64,000 nt of DNA from JAUYQR01 sp050632395 (GTDB lineage Bacteria; Pseudomonadota; Alphaproteobacteria; Rhodobacterales; Rhodobacteraceae), in assembly GCF_050632395.1 (NCBI RefSeq), contig NZ_CP192600.1, positions 3,720,001 to 3,784,000 of the forward strand, given 5' to 3'. Position numbers and translations under genes: made by a program. The notes beneath the pieces were generated by a model that did no database searches, had not been told where the DNA came from, and worked only from the letters and a program-made list of their open reading frames with translations. Below, one piece after another: positions 27,299 through 36,027 of the stretch. Positions within the stretch are counted from its first letter, which is position 1. Each line of letters opens with the position of its first letter.

Positions 27299-28789
27299 AT
27301 GAGCCTTGTCAAGGCAACCGCACTTGCGGCGCTTCTCGCCACCGCGCCCGCCAGCCTTTTGTTCGCGCAGGACGAAGGCGAGGTCATCACCAAGCAGTAT
27401 GACAACGGCGCGGTCTACGAGGGCACCTTCCGCAACGGGCGCCAACATGGCACCGGCACCTACAAACTGCCGAACGGGTTTGAATACAGCGGTGAGTGGG
27501 TTGACGGCGAGATCGTGGGCGAAGGCACCGCGCGCTACCCGAACGGATCGGTGTACGAGGGCAGCTTTGCCAAGGGCCAGCCGGAGGGAAAGGGCAAGAT
27601 CACCTCACCCGACGGCAGCACCTATGAGGGCGACTGGACGGCGGGGCAGATGACCGGGCAAGGCGTCGCGCGCTATGCCAACGGCGCGGTCTACGAGGGC
27701 GCCTTCACCAAGGGTCAGCACAACGGCAAGGGCAAGATCACCAACCCGGGCGGCTATACCTACGAGGGCGACTGGGTGCTGGGCATCAAGGAAGGCTCCG
27801 GCAAGATCACCTACCCGGACGGCGCGACCTATGAAGGCGGGCTGGTCAAGGGGGTACGGTCAGGCAAGGGGACGCTGATCATGCCGGACGGGCTGACCTA
27901 CATCGGTGACTGGGCCGAAGGGCAGATCAACGGCACCGGCAAGCTTACGCAACCGAACGGCGATGTTTACGAGGGCGCCTTCGTAAACGGGCAGCGCGAG
28001 GGGCGGGGCAAGGTGGCCCACGCCAACGGCGACGTCTACGAGGGCGGTTTCGTCAAGGATCGGCGGCACGGCACCGGCACGTTCATCGCGGCGGACGGGT
28101 TCAAATACGAAGGCTCGTGGGTCGAAGGCCGCATGGAGGGCACCGGATCGGTGACCTACCCCGATGGCGCGGTCTATGTCGGCGCGATGAAAGGCGACCA
28201 GCCGCAGGGGGAGGGAGCGATCACCTACCCGGACGGCGCGACATATCAGGGCAACTGGGACCGTGGCATGATCTCGGGTCAGGGTCGGGCGACCTATGCC
28301 AATGGGCAGGTCTATGACGGGATGCTGAAGAACGCGCTGCCAGAGGGCAAGGGCACGATGACCTTTGCGGACGGCACCCGCTACGAGGGAGATTGGAAGG
28401 CTGGCACCCGCGAAGGCGTGGGCACCGCGACCTACCCAGACGGCTCGGCCTACAAGGGCACGTTCAAGGCGGGCCTGCGCGACGGCACGGGCGAGTTCAC
28501 CATGCCAGACGGGTTCAAGTATATCGGCACCTGGGTCGCGGGCCAGATCGAAGGCCAGGGCACCGCAACCTACCCCGGCGGCGAGGTTTATGAGGGCAGC
28601 TTCAAGGCCGGAAAGCGCGAGGGACAGGGTACGATGCGCTATCCCGGCGGAGAGGAAGCAACCGGCATCTGGCAGAACGGAGTGCTGACCGCCCCGCCCG
28701 AGGCGGCGCCAGCAGAGGGCGAGCCCGCGCCAGAGGGTGGCACCGCAGCCCCCGCCGAAGCCCCGGCAGAGCCGGCGCCTGCCCCCTGA
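27299..28789 (+). CDS. Exported MORN-repeat protein with 18 repeats
   Basis: 496 residues. A signal peptide (MSLVKATALAALLATAPAS, cleavage near LFAQ) is followed by 18 tandem 23-residue MORN repeats of the form YEGxWxxGxxxGxGxxxYPDGxx from about residue 42 to 455, then a Pro/Ala/Glu-rich tail. MORN repeats bind phospholipid or act as elongated scaffolds. A long, nearly pure MORN rod sent to the periplasm suggests an envelope role, but none is proven. The repeats are also visible in DNA. Divergent from nadE and 130 bases before an exported SGNH-like gene. Confidence 0.88.
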   Translation: MSLVKATALAALLATAPASLLFAQDEGEVITKQYDNGAVYEGTFRNGRQHGTGTYKLPNGFEYSGEWVDGEIVGEGTARYPNGSVYEGSFAKGQPEGKGKITSPDGSTYEGDWTAGQMTGQGVARYANGAVYEGAFTKGQHNGKGKITNPGGYTYEGDWVLGIKEGSGKITYPDGATYEGGLVKGVRSGKGTLIMPDGLTYIGDWAEGQINGTGKLTQPNGDVYEGAFVNGQREGRGKVAHANGDVYEGGFVKDRRHGTGTFIAADGFKYEGSWVEGRMEGTGSVTYPDGAVYVGAMKGDQPQGEGAITYPDGATYQGNWDRGMISGQGRATYANGQVYDGMLKNALPEGKGTMTFADGTRYEGDWKAGTREGVGTATYPDGSAYKGTFKAGLRDGTGEFTMPDGFKYIGTWVAGQIEGQGTATYPGGEVYEGSFKAGKREGQGTMRYPGGEEATGIWQNGVLTAPPEAAPAEGEPAPEGGTAAPAEAPAEPAPAP

Positions 28790-28919
28790 CACAGGCATTC
28801 GGGCGCGCCACTTGCCGGGCCAGCGAAGCTTGATTCCGGGCGTGACCGATCCCATCTTGCAGCGAAGCGGGCCGTCCGGTTGCCGCCAGACAGTTCCAAT
28901 TTTCCGAAAGGCCTTGCAA

Positions 28920-29849
28920 ATGCAGCCCCCCCGCTTCGCGCCCCGCCCGACCCGCCGCCGTTTTCTGGCAACAGGTCTTTCTGCAACGGCGCTGGCATCG
29001 CTGGGGTTTGGCCAAACCGGCACGGCGCAGGCTGCATCGCTGCCGCCCCGCCCGTTCAACACCCGCGTGATCCAGTCCGGTCACAGCCTGACCGATCCGA
29101 TCGTGCCTGAACTGGAGGCGATCGTGCGCGGCGCGGGTGGCAAGGCCAGTCTTGGCATGAAGATGGACCGCTCCACCATTCCCGGCAGCCCGATAGAATG
29201 GCGCTGGAACCACCGCAATGAAGGCACGCCCGACGCGCGTCGCGACATCGCAGACTACGAGGTTCTGGTTCTTACCGAACGTGTATCGCTGTCGAACACA
29301 ATGCCCTACCACAAATCCGAAGACTTCGCGCTGAAGTACTTCACCAACGCCTGGACCAACGGCAATGGCGGCAAGGGGGCCGAGACCGTGCTTTACGCCT
29401 CGTGGGTCGAGGTGGACAGCGGGCCCGGCGCTCCGAACGAGTACAACGACCCTGAGCGCGAAATCCCGTTTCGCCAGCGGCTCGATCTGGAGTTGGTCGG
29501 GTGGGAAAAGATCCTGAACTCGGTCAACGACCGGCGTCCCGCAGGCTCGCCCGCGATGACGATGATCCCGGGGCCTTTGGTGATGGCGGCGCTGTATGAC
29601 GCGCTGGAACAGGGCAAGGTGCCGGGGATTTCGAGCATCGAGTCGGTGTTTTCCGACACGATCCACATAAACCGGATCGGCGCCTTCATGATCGCGCTGG
29701 CGCATTACGCTGTGATCTACCGACGTGACCCGCGGGAGCTTCCGGCCCGGCTTGGCACCGACGCCGCGGGATCGCAGGCGACGGTCGACTGGATGGCGGC
29801 GATGGTCTGGGACGTTGTGTCGCGCTACCGGTTCAGCGGGCTGGCCTGA
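28920..29849 (+). CDS. Tat-exported SGNH-hydrolase-like protein
   Basis: 309 residues. The N-terminus PTRRRFLATGLSATALASLG is a twin-arginine signal with cleavage near AQA. The mature part opens with IQSGHSLTDP at 52-61, resembling the nucleophile block GDSLTD of SGNH/GDSL hydrolases but with His for Asp. It ends with DTIHINRIGAFMIAL, which fits the catalytic DxxH block. A periplasmic esterase or a non-catalytic relative is likely. Follows the MORN gene on the same strand, possibly as a unit. Confidence 0.65.
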   Translation: MQPPRFAPRPTRRRFLATGLSATALASLGFGQTGTAQAASLPPRPFNTRVIQSGHSLTDPIVPELEAIVRGAGGKASLGMKMDRSTIPGSPIEWRWNHRNEGTPDARRDIADYEVLVLTERVSLSNTMPYHKSEDFALKYFTNAWTNGNGGKGAETVLYASWVEVDSGPGAPNEYNDPEREIPFRQRLDLELVGWEKILNSVNDRRPAGSPAMTMIPGPLVMAALYDALEQGKVPGISSIESVFSDTIHINRIGAFMIALAHYAVIYRRDPRELPARLGTDAAGSQATVDWMAAMVWDVVSRYRFSGLA

Positions 29850-29873
29850 GGCCCGCCGCCTCAGACCGCCGCG

Positions 29874-31394
29874 TCAGACCGCCTCACCCGCGTCCAGCCG
29901 GCGCAGGAACCTGGAGGCCTCGTGCAGCACACGGGCGCGGTGGCCTTGGTCCATCTTGTCCCAGGTGCGGTACATCTGCGCCATGCGCGGATTGCCCTCG
30001 AACCGCGCTCGGTGGCGCATCAGAAAATCCCAGTAAAGCAGGTTGAACGGGCAGGCACGCTCGCCCACCTTGTCCTTGACCCGGTACTGGCAGCCACCGC
30101 AATGGTCCGACATCCGGTCGATGTAGGCGCCGGACGAGACATAGGGTTTGGACCCGACCACCCCGCCATCGGCGAACTGGCTCATGCCGACGGTGTTCGG
30201 CGCTTCGACCCACTCGAAAGCGTCGATGTAGACCGACAGATACCATTCATGCACTTGGGCCGGATCGACCCCGGCCAGCAGCGCGAAGTTGCCGGTCACC
30301 ATCAGACGCTGGATGTGGTGCGCATAGGCGAGGTCACGCGTCTGGCCAATCGCCGCCGCCATGCAGGACATGCCTGTCGGCTTGCCCCAGTAAAGACCGG
30401 GCAAGGCGCGGTAATGCCCAAGCACGTTGCGCGCCGCATACTCCGGCCCCTGCAGCGCCCAGATCCCGCGCACAAACTCCCGCCAGCCGATGATCTGGCG
30501 GATGAAGCCTTCGGCCGCGTTGATCGGCACCCGCCCGGCCTGCCACGCTGCTTCGACCGTGCGGCACACCTCCATCGGACCAAGGAGGCCGATGTTCAGG
30601 TAGGGCGAGATCACCGCATGGCTGAGGAAGGGCTCGCCCGTTAGCATCGCGTCCTGCTCGTCGCCGAAACGGGGCAAGCGGTTGGTGACAAAATCGTCCA
30701 GCGCCGCCAGCGCGCCGGCGCGGTCGGTCGCCCAGTGAAACGGTCGCGCCTTGCCGAAATGGGCAAACCGCGCTTCGACCAGTGCCAGCACCTCCTCGGT
30801 CACGGCGTCGGGGGCAAAGCGCAGCGGACGCGGGCGCAAGAGATCGGCCTTTGCCGGCTTGCGGTTGTCGTGGTCAAAGTTCCATTGCCCGCCGGCCGGC
30901 TTGTCGCCGTCCATCAAGAGCCCGGTCTTGCGCCGCATCTCGCGGTAGAAGAACTCCATCCGCAGCGACTTGCGCCCCTCGGCCCATGCCGCGAACTCGG
31001 CTTCCGGGCACAGGAAGCGGTCGTCGGGCAGGATCGTCACCGCCAGCGGCAACGCCTCGAGGTCGGCGATCACGCGCCATTCGCCAGGACGCGTCGCCAG
31101 CACCGAAGAGACGCCCGTCTCGGTCGCCCGGCGCAACACCTCGCCCGAGAGCGTCTGGCTGTTGTCGGGGTCATCCAGCCGGGAATAGGCCACCCGCCAG
31201 CCGTCTGCCGCCAGTGCCGCCGCGAACTTGCGCATCGCCGTCAGGATCAGCGCGATCTTCTGGGGATGGTGCGGAACGCTGATCCCCTCGCCCATCACCT
31301 CGGCCATCACGACCACGTCGCGCGCCTTATCGGCCGCCTTCAGCGCCGCGATGTCGCGCGACAGCTGGTCGCCCAGCACCAGAACCAGCCTCAC
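29874..31394 (-). CDS. Iron-sulfur bacterial cryptochrome/photolyase (PhrB/CryB type)
   Basis: 506-residue flavoprotein of the FeS-BCP group, which includes Agrobacterium PhrB, a (6-4) photolyase, and Rhodobacter CryB. The four cluster cysteines are Cys344 (GMSCMAAA), Cys432 and Cys435 (HCGGC) and Cys448 (ACPFN), spaced 88, 3 and 13. To my recollection this is the PhrB spacing. N-terminal Rossmann domain MRLVLVLGDQLS binds the antenna pigment; FAD region includes WREFVRGIWALQGPEY. Repair activity versus signalling cannot be decided by sequence. Its start overlaps the SDR stop by four bases. Confidence 0.92.
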   Translation of the reverse strand: MRLVLVLGDQLSRDIAALKAADKARDVVVMAEVMGEGISVPHHPQKIALILTAMRKFAAALAADGWRVAYSRLDDPDNSQTLSGEVLRRATETGVSSVLATRPGEWRVIADLEALPLAVTILPDDRFLCPEAEFAAWAEGRKSLRMEFFYREMRRKTGLLMDGDKPAGGQWNFDHDNRKPAKADLLRPRPLRFAPDAVTEEVLALVEARFAHFGKARPFHWATDRAGALAALDDFVTNRLPRFGDEQDAMLTGEPFLSHAVISPYLNIGLLGPMEVCRTVEAAWQAGRVPINAAEGFIRQIIGWREFVRGIWALQGPEYAARNVLGHYRALPGLYWGKPTGMSCMAAAIGQTRDLAYAHHIQRLMVTGNFALLAGVDPAQVHEWYLSVYIDAFEWVEAPNTVGMSQFADGGVVGSKPYVSSGAYIDRMSDHCGGCQYRVKDKVGERACPFNLLYWDFLMRHRARFEGNPRMAQMYRTWDKMDQGHRARVLHEASRFLRRLDAGEAV

Positions 31395-32050
31395 CAGACG
31401 ATCCTTTCGCCCTTCCAGTCGAAAAACCCACCGGTGTCGGCGGGGCGAAGCCCATCCAGCACCGCCAAGAGATGCCCCGCCGCCACCTCGGGCGTCACCA
31501 CGGCGTGGCCTCCCGCATAGGCCTGCGTCAAGCCGGTGGCCACGGTGCCCGGATGCAGCAGAGCCAGCACCGCCTGCGGATGGCTGCGCGCCACCTCGAT
31601 GCTGGCTGTGTGGACCAGCTGGTTCAACGCCGCCTTCGCCGCCCGGTAGGAATACCAGCCGCCCAAGGCATTGTCCCCGATCGACCCGACCCGCGCCGAC
31701 AGGATGCCCAGCTTCGCCACGCGGTCCTTCGGCAGCCGCCGGAGCGCGTGCTTCAAGATCAGCGCCGGCCCGATCGCATTCAACGCGAACTGCGCCGCCA
31801 TCGCCCCTGGTTCCAGCGCGCGAAGGGTCTTTTCCGGTCGCGCTCCGTCAATCTCCAGCGCCCCGGTTGCGACGATCACCAGATCGAATACCCCCTCCAG
31901 CCGCCCCATCACCGCCGCGACAGACGCTTCGTTCGTCACATCAAGCCCGTCGCCGCGCCGCGAAAGCCCGACCACGTTAGCACGGGCCGCCAGCGCCGCG
32001 CAAAGCGCCGCCCCGATGCCGCCCGACGATCCGATCACCAATGCCCGCAT
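31391..32050 (-). CDS. Short-chain dehydrogenase/reductase coupled to photolyase
   Basis: 219 residues starting MRALVIGSSGGIGAALC at ATG 32050, with the nucleotide-binding GSSGGIG and the catalytic YSYRAAKAA (YxxxK) block near residue 148. It resembles CsgA-like short SDRs. The stop overlaps the photolyase start (ATGA), so the two are translationally coupled. Substrate unknown; the pairing is common enough in proteobacteria to suggest a light-stress link, which remains inference. Confidence 0.85.
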   Translation of the reverse strand: MRALVIGSSGGIGAALCAALAARANVVGLSRRGDGLDVTNEASVAAVMGRLEGVFDLVIVATGALEIDGARPEKTLRALEPGAMAAQFALNAIGPALILKHALRRLPKDRVAKLGILSARVGSIGDNALGGWYSYRAAKAALNQLVHTASIEVARSHPQAVLALLHPGTVATGLTQAYAGGHAVVTPEVAAGHLLAVLDGLRPADTGGFFDWKGERIVW

Positions 32051-32274
32051 GATACGCTCCCTGCTCGTGCCGAACCTAGCCCGACAATCCGTCGCGACCA
32101 TGACTTGCGCTTTTCTGAAATACTCCCGCCCAATACGCCCACCGGAGGCGCCGCCTTCGACCATTGCCGTTTGGGCCGGCTTTGGCGGCGGCAGCGCTGT
32201 CCAAGGGGGCTCGATGCCACCGAGGACGGCACTCCTTCGCGAAAATCTCCCCTTTCCTTCGAAAAAATCCGCCG

Positions 32275-32280
32275 TATAGT
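32275..32280 (+). promoter_or_regulatory. Candidate -10 box for the leuA leader transcript
   Basis: TATAGT at 32275-32280 is a good -10 hexamer nine bases before the leader-peptide ATG. If used, transcription would begin at about 32287, making the leader peptide nearly leaderless. No convincing -35 box is visible at the right spacing. Confidence 0.35.
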
Positions 32281-32288
32281 CCGGCCCC

Positions 32289-32375
32289 ATGACCACGGGC
32301 CAACATCACCACAACTTCATCGGGACATTCCGTCCTGCGGTTGGCCTTGGCCTCCTCCTTCTTAGCCGCCTCTGA
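32289..32375 (+). CDS. leuL: Leucine-rich leader peptide of leuA
   Basis: 28-residue open frame upstream of leuA on the same strand, ending LGLLLLSRL, with five of its last nine residues leucine (six leucines in the last eleven). No strong ribosome site is seen, but a -10-like box lies just before the ATG. The stop codon falls in the 5' arm of a perfect 10-bp hairpin. Such arrangement is the classic leader for leucine-responsive attenuation: stalling at scarce Leu codons changes the RNA fold ahead of leuA. The symbol follows the convention for leu leaders; regulation is inferred. Confidence 0.7.
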   Translation: MTTGQHHHNFIGTFRPAVGLGLLLLSRL

Positions 32376-32404
32376 GCGTGCCTTCGGGTGCTGCCGCTCA
32401 GAGG
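32369..32404 (+). promoter_or_regulatory. Attenuator-type hairpin between leader peptide and leuA
   Basis: CCTCTGAGCG (32369-32378) pairs perfectly with CGCTCAGAGG (32395-32404) around a 16-base loop. The 5' arm overlaps the end and stop codon of the leader peptide, so a ribosome there would melt it. No T-run follows, so the final decision may be Rho-dependent or translational rather than intrinsic termination. Confidence 0.6.
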
Positions 32405-32450
32405 TGACATGCGCCCGAACGCAAAGCTGAGACCCTAAGGAGCCAACCCA

Positions 32451-34058
32451 ATGACCACCGAAGCCAAAACCGTAGCCCAGGCTGGGCAAGCCAAACCGTT
32501 GCAGGACCGCGTCGTGATTTTCGACACCACGCTGCGCGATGGTGAACAGTCGCCCGGCGCGACAATGACCCATGAGGAAAAGCTGGAAATCGCCGGCCTC
32601 CTCGACGAGATGGGCGTCGACATCATCGAGGCGGGCTTCCCAATCGCCTCGGAGGGTGATTTCGCCGCCGTCGCGGAAATCTCCAAGCGCGCGGTGAATT
32701 CCACGATCTGCGGCCTTGCCCGGGCCAATTTCAAGGACATCGACCGCTGCTGGGAAGCGGTGAAGCACGCCCGCAGCCCGCGCATCCACACCTTCATCGG
32801 CACCTCGCCCTTACACCGCGCCATTCCGAACCTCGACATGGACCAGATGGCGGAACGGATCCACGACACCGTGACCCATGCCCGCAACTTGTGCGACAAC
32901 GTGCAGTGGTCGCCGATGGACGCGACGCGGACCGAGCATGATTACCTGTGCCGCGTGGTGGAAATCGCGATCAAGGCGGGTGCCACCACGATCAACATTC
33001 CCGATACCGTGGGTTACACGGCACCACGCGAAAGTTCGCGTCTGATCCAGATGCTGCTGGAACGGGTGCCGGGCGCCGACACCATCATCTTCGCCACGCA
33101 TTGCCACAACGACCTTGGAATGGCCACGGCGAACGCGCTGGCGGCGGTCGAGGCGGGGGCGCGGCAGATCGAATGCACCATCAACGGCCTTGGCGAACGG
33201 GCCGGCAATACTGCGCTGGAAGAGGTGGTGATGGCAATGAAGGTCAGGAATGACATCCTGCCCTACCGGACCGGCATCGACACGACCAAGATCATGAACC
33301 TGTCGCGCCGGGTGGCCAGCGTTTCAGGATTTCCGGTGCAGTTCAACAAGGCCATCGTCGGCAAGAACGCCTTCCTGCACGAAAGCGGCATCCATCAGGA
33401 TGGTGTGCTGAAGAACGTCGAGACGTTCGAGATCATGCGGCCCGAAGATATCGGGCTGACACAGAAGAACATCGCGATGGGCAAACATTCGGGGCGCGCG
33501 GCGCTCAGGGCCAAGCTGAAGGAGTTGGGGTTCGAATTGGCCGACAACCAGCTGAACGATGTCTTTGTGCGGTTCAAGGCGCTGGCTGACCGCAAGAAGG
33601 AAGTCTACGACGACGACCTGATCGCGCTGGTGGCCGACGAGGCGACGATGGACGCGCATGATACTCTGCAGTTGAAGCGGCTGCGGGTGGTGTGCGGCAC
33701 CGACGGGCCGCAGGAGGCCGAGATGGTGCTGACCATCGAAGGCACCGACCACTTCATCGACGCGACCGGCGACGGGCCGGTCGATGCGGCCTTCACCTGC
33801 GTCAAGATGCTGTTCCCGCATCGGGCACGGCTGCAGTTGTATCAGGTGCATGCCGTGACCGAGGGGACTGATGCGCAGGCCACGGTGTCGGTGCGGCTGG
33901 AGGAGGATGGTCGGATCGTGACCGGGCAGTCGGCGGATACCGATACCGTGGTCGCCTCGGTCAAGGCGTATATCAACGCGCTGAACCGGTTGATCGTGCG
34001 GCGCCAGAAAACGGCGCCGGGCGAGGATGTGAAGACCGTCAGCTATCACGGCCAGTAG
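32451..34058 (+). CDS. leuA: 2-isopropylmalate synthase
   Basis: First committed step of leucine synthesis: condenses 2-oxoisovalerate with acetyl-CoA. 535 residues, full length. Catalytic DTTLRDGEQSPGA at 25-37, metal-binding His pair in THCHNDLGMATANALA, and GLGERAGNTALEEV are all present. The C-terminal regulatory LeuA-dimer domain (about 400-535), which binds leucine for feedback inhibition, is intact. TAAGGAG precedes ATG 32451. Feedback inhibition and the leader peptide would give two layers of leucine control. Confidence 0.97.
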   Translation: MTTEAKTVAQAGQAKPLQDRVVIFDTTLRDGEQSPGATMTHEEKLEIAGLLDEMGVDIIEAGFPIASEGDFAAVAEISKRAVNSTICGLARANFKDIDRCWEAVKHARSPRIHTFIGTSPLHRAIPNLDMDQMAERIHDTVTHARNLCDNVQWSPMDATRTEHDYLCRVVEIAIKAGATTINIPDTVGYTAPRESSRLIQMLLERVPGADTIIFATHCHNDLGMATANALAAVEAGARQIECTINGLGERAGNTALEEVVMAMKVRNDILPYRTGIDTTKIMNLSRRVASVSGFPVQFNKAIVGKNAFLHESGIHQDGVLKNVETFEIMRPEDIGLTQKNIAMGKHSGRAALRAKLKELGFELADNQLNDVFVRFKALADRKKEVYDDDLIALVADEATMDAHDTLQLKRLRVVCGTDGPQEAEMVLTIEGTDHFIDATGDGPVDAAFTCVKMLFPHRARLQLYQVHAVTEGTDAQATVSVRLEEDGRIVTGQSADTDTVVASVKAYINALNRLIVRRQKTAPGEDVKTVSYHGQ

Positions 34059-34070
34059 GCCGCGCCAGCC

Positions 34071-34093
34071 CGGTGTCCCACCGTGGGACACCG
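34071..34093. repeat. Short perfect palindrome, copy 2, downstream of leuA
   Basis: An 11-1-11 perfect dyad containing TGTCCCACCGTGGGACA, the same 17 bases as at 815-831, with extra matching CGG/CCG ends. It starts 13 bases after the leuA stop. It could be a weak transcript end, but the identical core far away in another context suggests a dispersed motif or binding site. Confidence 0.6.
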
Positions 34094-34254
34094 GGACGAG
34101 CCTTACGTTTTCAATGGGTTGTGCCTGCGCGTTAAGGGTTTCTTTACGCGGACGCGGCGCGACGCGGGGGTTTTCCATCCCCGCACCCCCGGAGGATATT
34201 TGTCGAAGGGGAAAACGTCTGGGGCGCCGAGAGGTGACCCTTTCAGTGCGTCCT

Positions 34255-34878
34255 TCACCCCGTGCCTGTCACCACCGCGTTGATCGCAAGTGCGAGGATT
34301 CCTGTGTTGTAGAAGAACGATACGATGGAATGCACCAACACCATGCGGCGCATGGCGCGGCTGGTGACGACCACGTCGGACACCTGCGCGGTCATGCCGA
34401 TGGTGTAGGAGAAATAGAGGAAATCCCAGGCGTCAGGGCTTTGCTTGCCGGGAAACACCAACCCCGGGTCTGCCGCCTGATAGCTGTGATGGGCGTAGTG
34501 GAAGGCGGCCAGCATGTGGATTGTAGCCCAGCCAAGGGGCAGGCTGACGATGGCCCAGGCCCGGGCCGGCAGGCTGTAGCTGGCGTCGTTCAGGACGGCT
34601 GCGATGGCGGTGATGCTGACGGCCACCGCCAGCACCGCGAGGAGAAGGATCAGGGTGACCCCCTCGTCCGCCTGTTCAGCGTGTTGGCGCAGGCGTTCGG
34701 GGGTGCCGCCGCGCGCGAAGTGCAGCATGAGCCCGAGGTAGGACAGAAAGAGCGCATTGGCGCCAGACAGGAGCCCGAGGATCGGCGAGACGCCTTGCCA
34801 CAGCGCCAGCGCCGCGACGGCAATCCCGACCGCGAAGGCGATCAGGAAGCGGCTGTGGCGCGGGGAGATACGGGTCAT
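34255..34878 (-). CDS. DUF1345 membrane protein coupled to rodA
   Basis: 207-residue inner-membrane protein with about five hydrophobic segments and the DUF1345 blocks FHYAHHSYQ and WDFLYFSYTIGMTAQVSDV. No function is established for this family. ATG 34878 shares its A with the rodA stop (TGATG), so it is translated as part of the mre/rod operon. The N-terminal MTRISPRHSRF is basic, as expected for a cytoplasmic start. Confidence 0.82.
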   Translation of the reverse strand: MTRISPRHSRFLIAFAVGIAVAALALWQGVSPILGLLSGANALFLSYLGLMLHFARGGTPERLRQHAEQADEGVTLILLLAVLAVAVSITAIAAVLNDASYSLPARAWAIVSLPLGWATIHMLAAFHYAHHSYQAADPGLVFPGKQSPDAWDFLYFSYTIGMTAQVSDVVVTSRAMRRMVLVHSIVSFFYNTGILALAINAVVTGTG

Positions 34879-36017
34879 CAGCGCGGTCGGTGGACGTGCG
34901 CGCTTTGCACCAGACCAAAGCCGACAAGGAGGACCAGCATTGCCGATCCGCCGTAGGACAGAAGCGGCAACGGCACGCCCACGACGGGTGCCATACCCAT
35001 CACCATCGACAGGTTGACCGCGAGGTAGAAGAAGAAGTTCGCCGCGACCCCGATGATGAGAAGGGCGGAGAAGCGGTCCTTGTTCTGGAATGCGGCGACA
35101 AGGCAGAAGGCGATGATCAGGCCGTAAAGCGCCAGCAAAGAGAACGCGCCGATGAAGCCGAATTCTTCGGCCAAGGTGGTGAAGATGAAGTCGGTGTGCT
35201 TTTCGGGCAGAAAGTTCAGCCGACTTTGCGTGCCTTGCATGAAGCCCTTGCCGGACCAGCCACCGGAGCCAAGCGCGATCTGTGCCTGGATGATGTTGTA
35301 GCCGGCGCCGAGCGGGTCGGCGGTGGGATCAAGGAAGGTGTCGATGCGCTTGTATTGGTAGTCGTGCAGGAACTGCCACGGCGTGCCGCGACTGAGAAAC
35401 ACGCCCGCGACGCCACCGATGCCGATGGCCGCGACCGCGCCGAAATACCACAGGCTGACGCCCGCGACGAACATCACCGCCCCACCCGCCATCAGAAGCA
35501 TCAGCGATGTGCCGAGGTTTGGCTGCATCAGCACGAGAATGGTGGGGGCGACAATCATCAGGACTGGAATGGCAACGTAGAGCGGGCGCGAGGTCTTCTT
35601 GTTGTCGAGCCAGTCGTAGTAGGCGGCCAGCATCATCACGAGGGTGAATTTCATCATCTCGGACGGTTGCAGGCGGATGAAGCCAAGGTCGATCCAGCGT
35701 TGCGCCCCCATGCCGACGTCACCGAAGAATTCGACGACGATGAGGAGAAGGAAGGAGACGATGTAGGCCAGCCCCGCCATGTTTCGCCAGAACCAGATCG
35801 GCACCATTGCGACGATGAACATCAGGATCAGGCCGACGCCGAAGCGTTCCATCTGCGGGCGGGCCCAGGTGTCGAGGTTGCCCCCGGCGATGGAGTAGAG
35901 CATCAGGAAGCCGACCGAGGCGACGGCGGTGACCAGCACGACGAGCGGCCAGTTGATGTAGAGGATCTTGCGCAGCCCGGTCGGGGCCTGCTTGACGCGG
36001 TATTCGAGAAAACTCAT
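34878..36017 (-). CDS. rodA: Rod-shape SEDS peptidoglycan glycosyltransferase RodA
   Basis: 379-residue SEDS-family polymerase that extends glycan strands during elongation together with PBP2. About ten membrane segments are visible. SEDS signature QPSEMMKFTLVMMLAAYY lies about residue 117, followed by PNLGTSLMLL and the conserved LPEKHTDFIFTTLAEEFGF near residue 275 and LPLLSYGGSAML near the end. Ten bases after mrdA; stop overlaps the DUF1345 start. Confidence 0.96.
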   Translation of the reverse strand: MSFLEYRVKQAPTGLRKILYINWPLVVLVTAVASVGFLMLYSIAGGNLDTWARPQMERFGVGLILMFIVAMVPIWFWRNMAGLAYIVSFLLLIVVEFFGDVGMGAQRWIDLGFIRLQPSEMMKFTLVMMLAAYYDWLDNKKTSRPLYVAIPVLMIVAPTILVLMQPNLGTSLMLLMAGGAVMFVAGVSLWYFGAVAAIGIGGVAGVFLSRGTPWQFLHDYQYKRIDTFLDPTADPLGAGYNIIQAQIALGSGGWSGKGFMQGTQSRLNFLPEKHTDFIFTTLAEEFGFIGAFSLLALYGLIIAFCLVAAFQNKDRFSALLIIGVAANFFFYLAVNLSMVMGMAPVVGVPLPLLSYGGSAMLVLLVGFGLVQSAHVHRPR

Positions 36018-36027
36018 CGCTGCCTCC

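Noticed and set aside
27420..28680. Regular 69-base periodicity that could suggest a DNA repeat array
   Set aside because: The period is exactly 23 codons and follows the MORN protein repeats; it is coding, not CRISPR or satellite.
27860..29705. Long minus-strand frames over the MORN and SGNH-like genes
   Set aside because: They mirror the repeat periodicity of the MORN gene and have no independent features.
32051..32288. Possible small gene between the SDR and the leuA leader
   Set aside because: No frame with a start, ribosome site and sensible composition; treated as promoter region.
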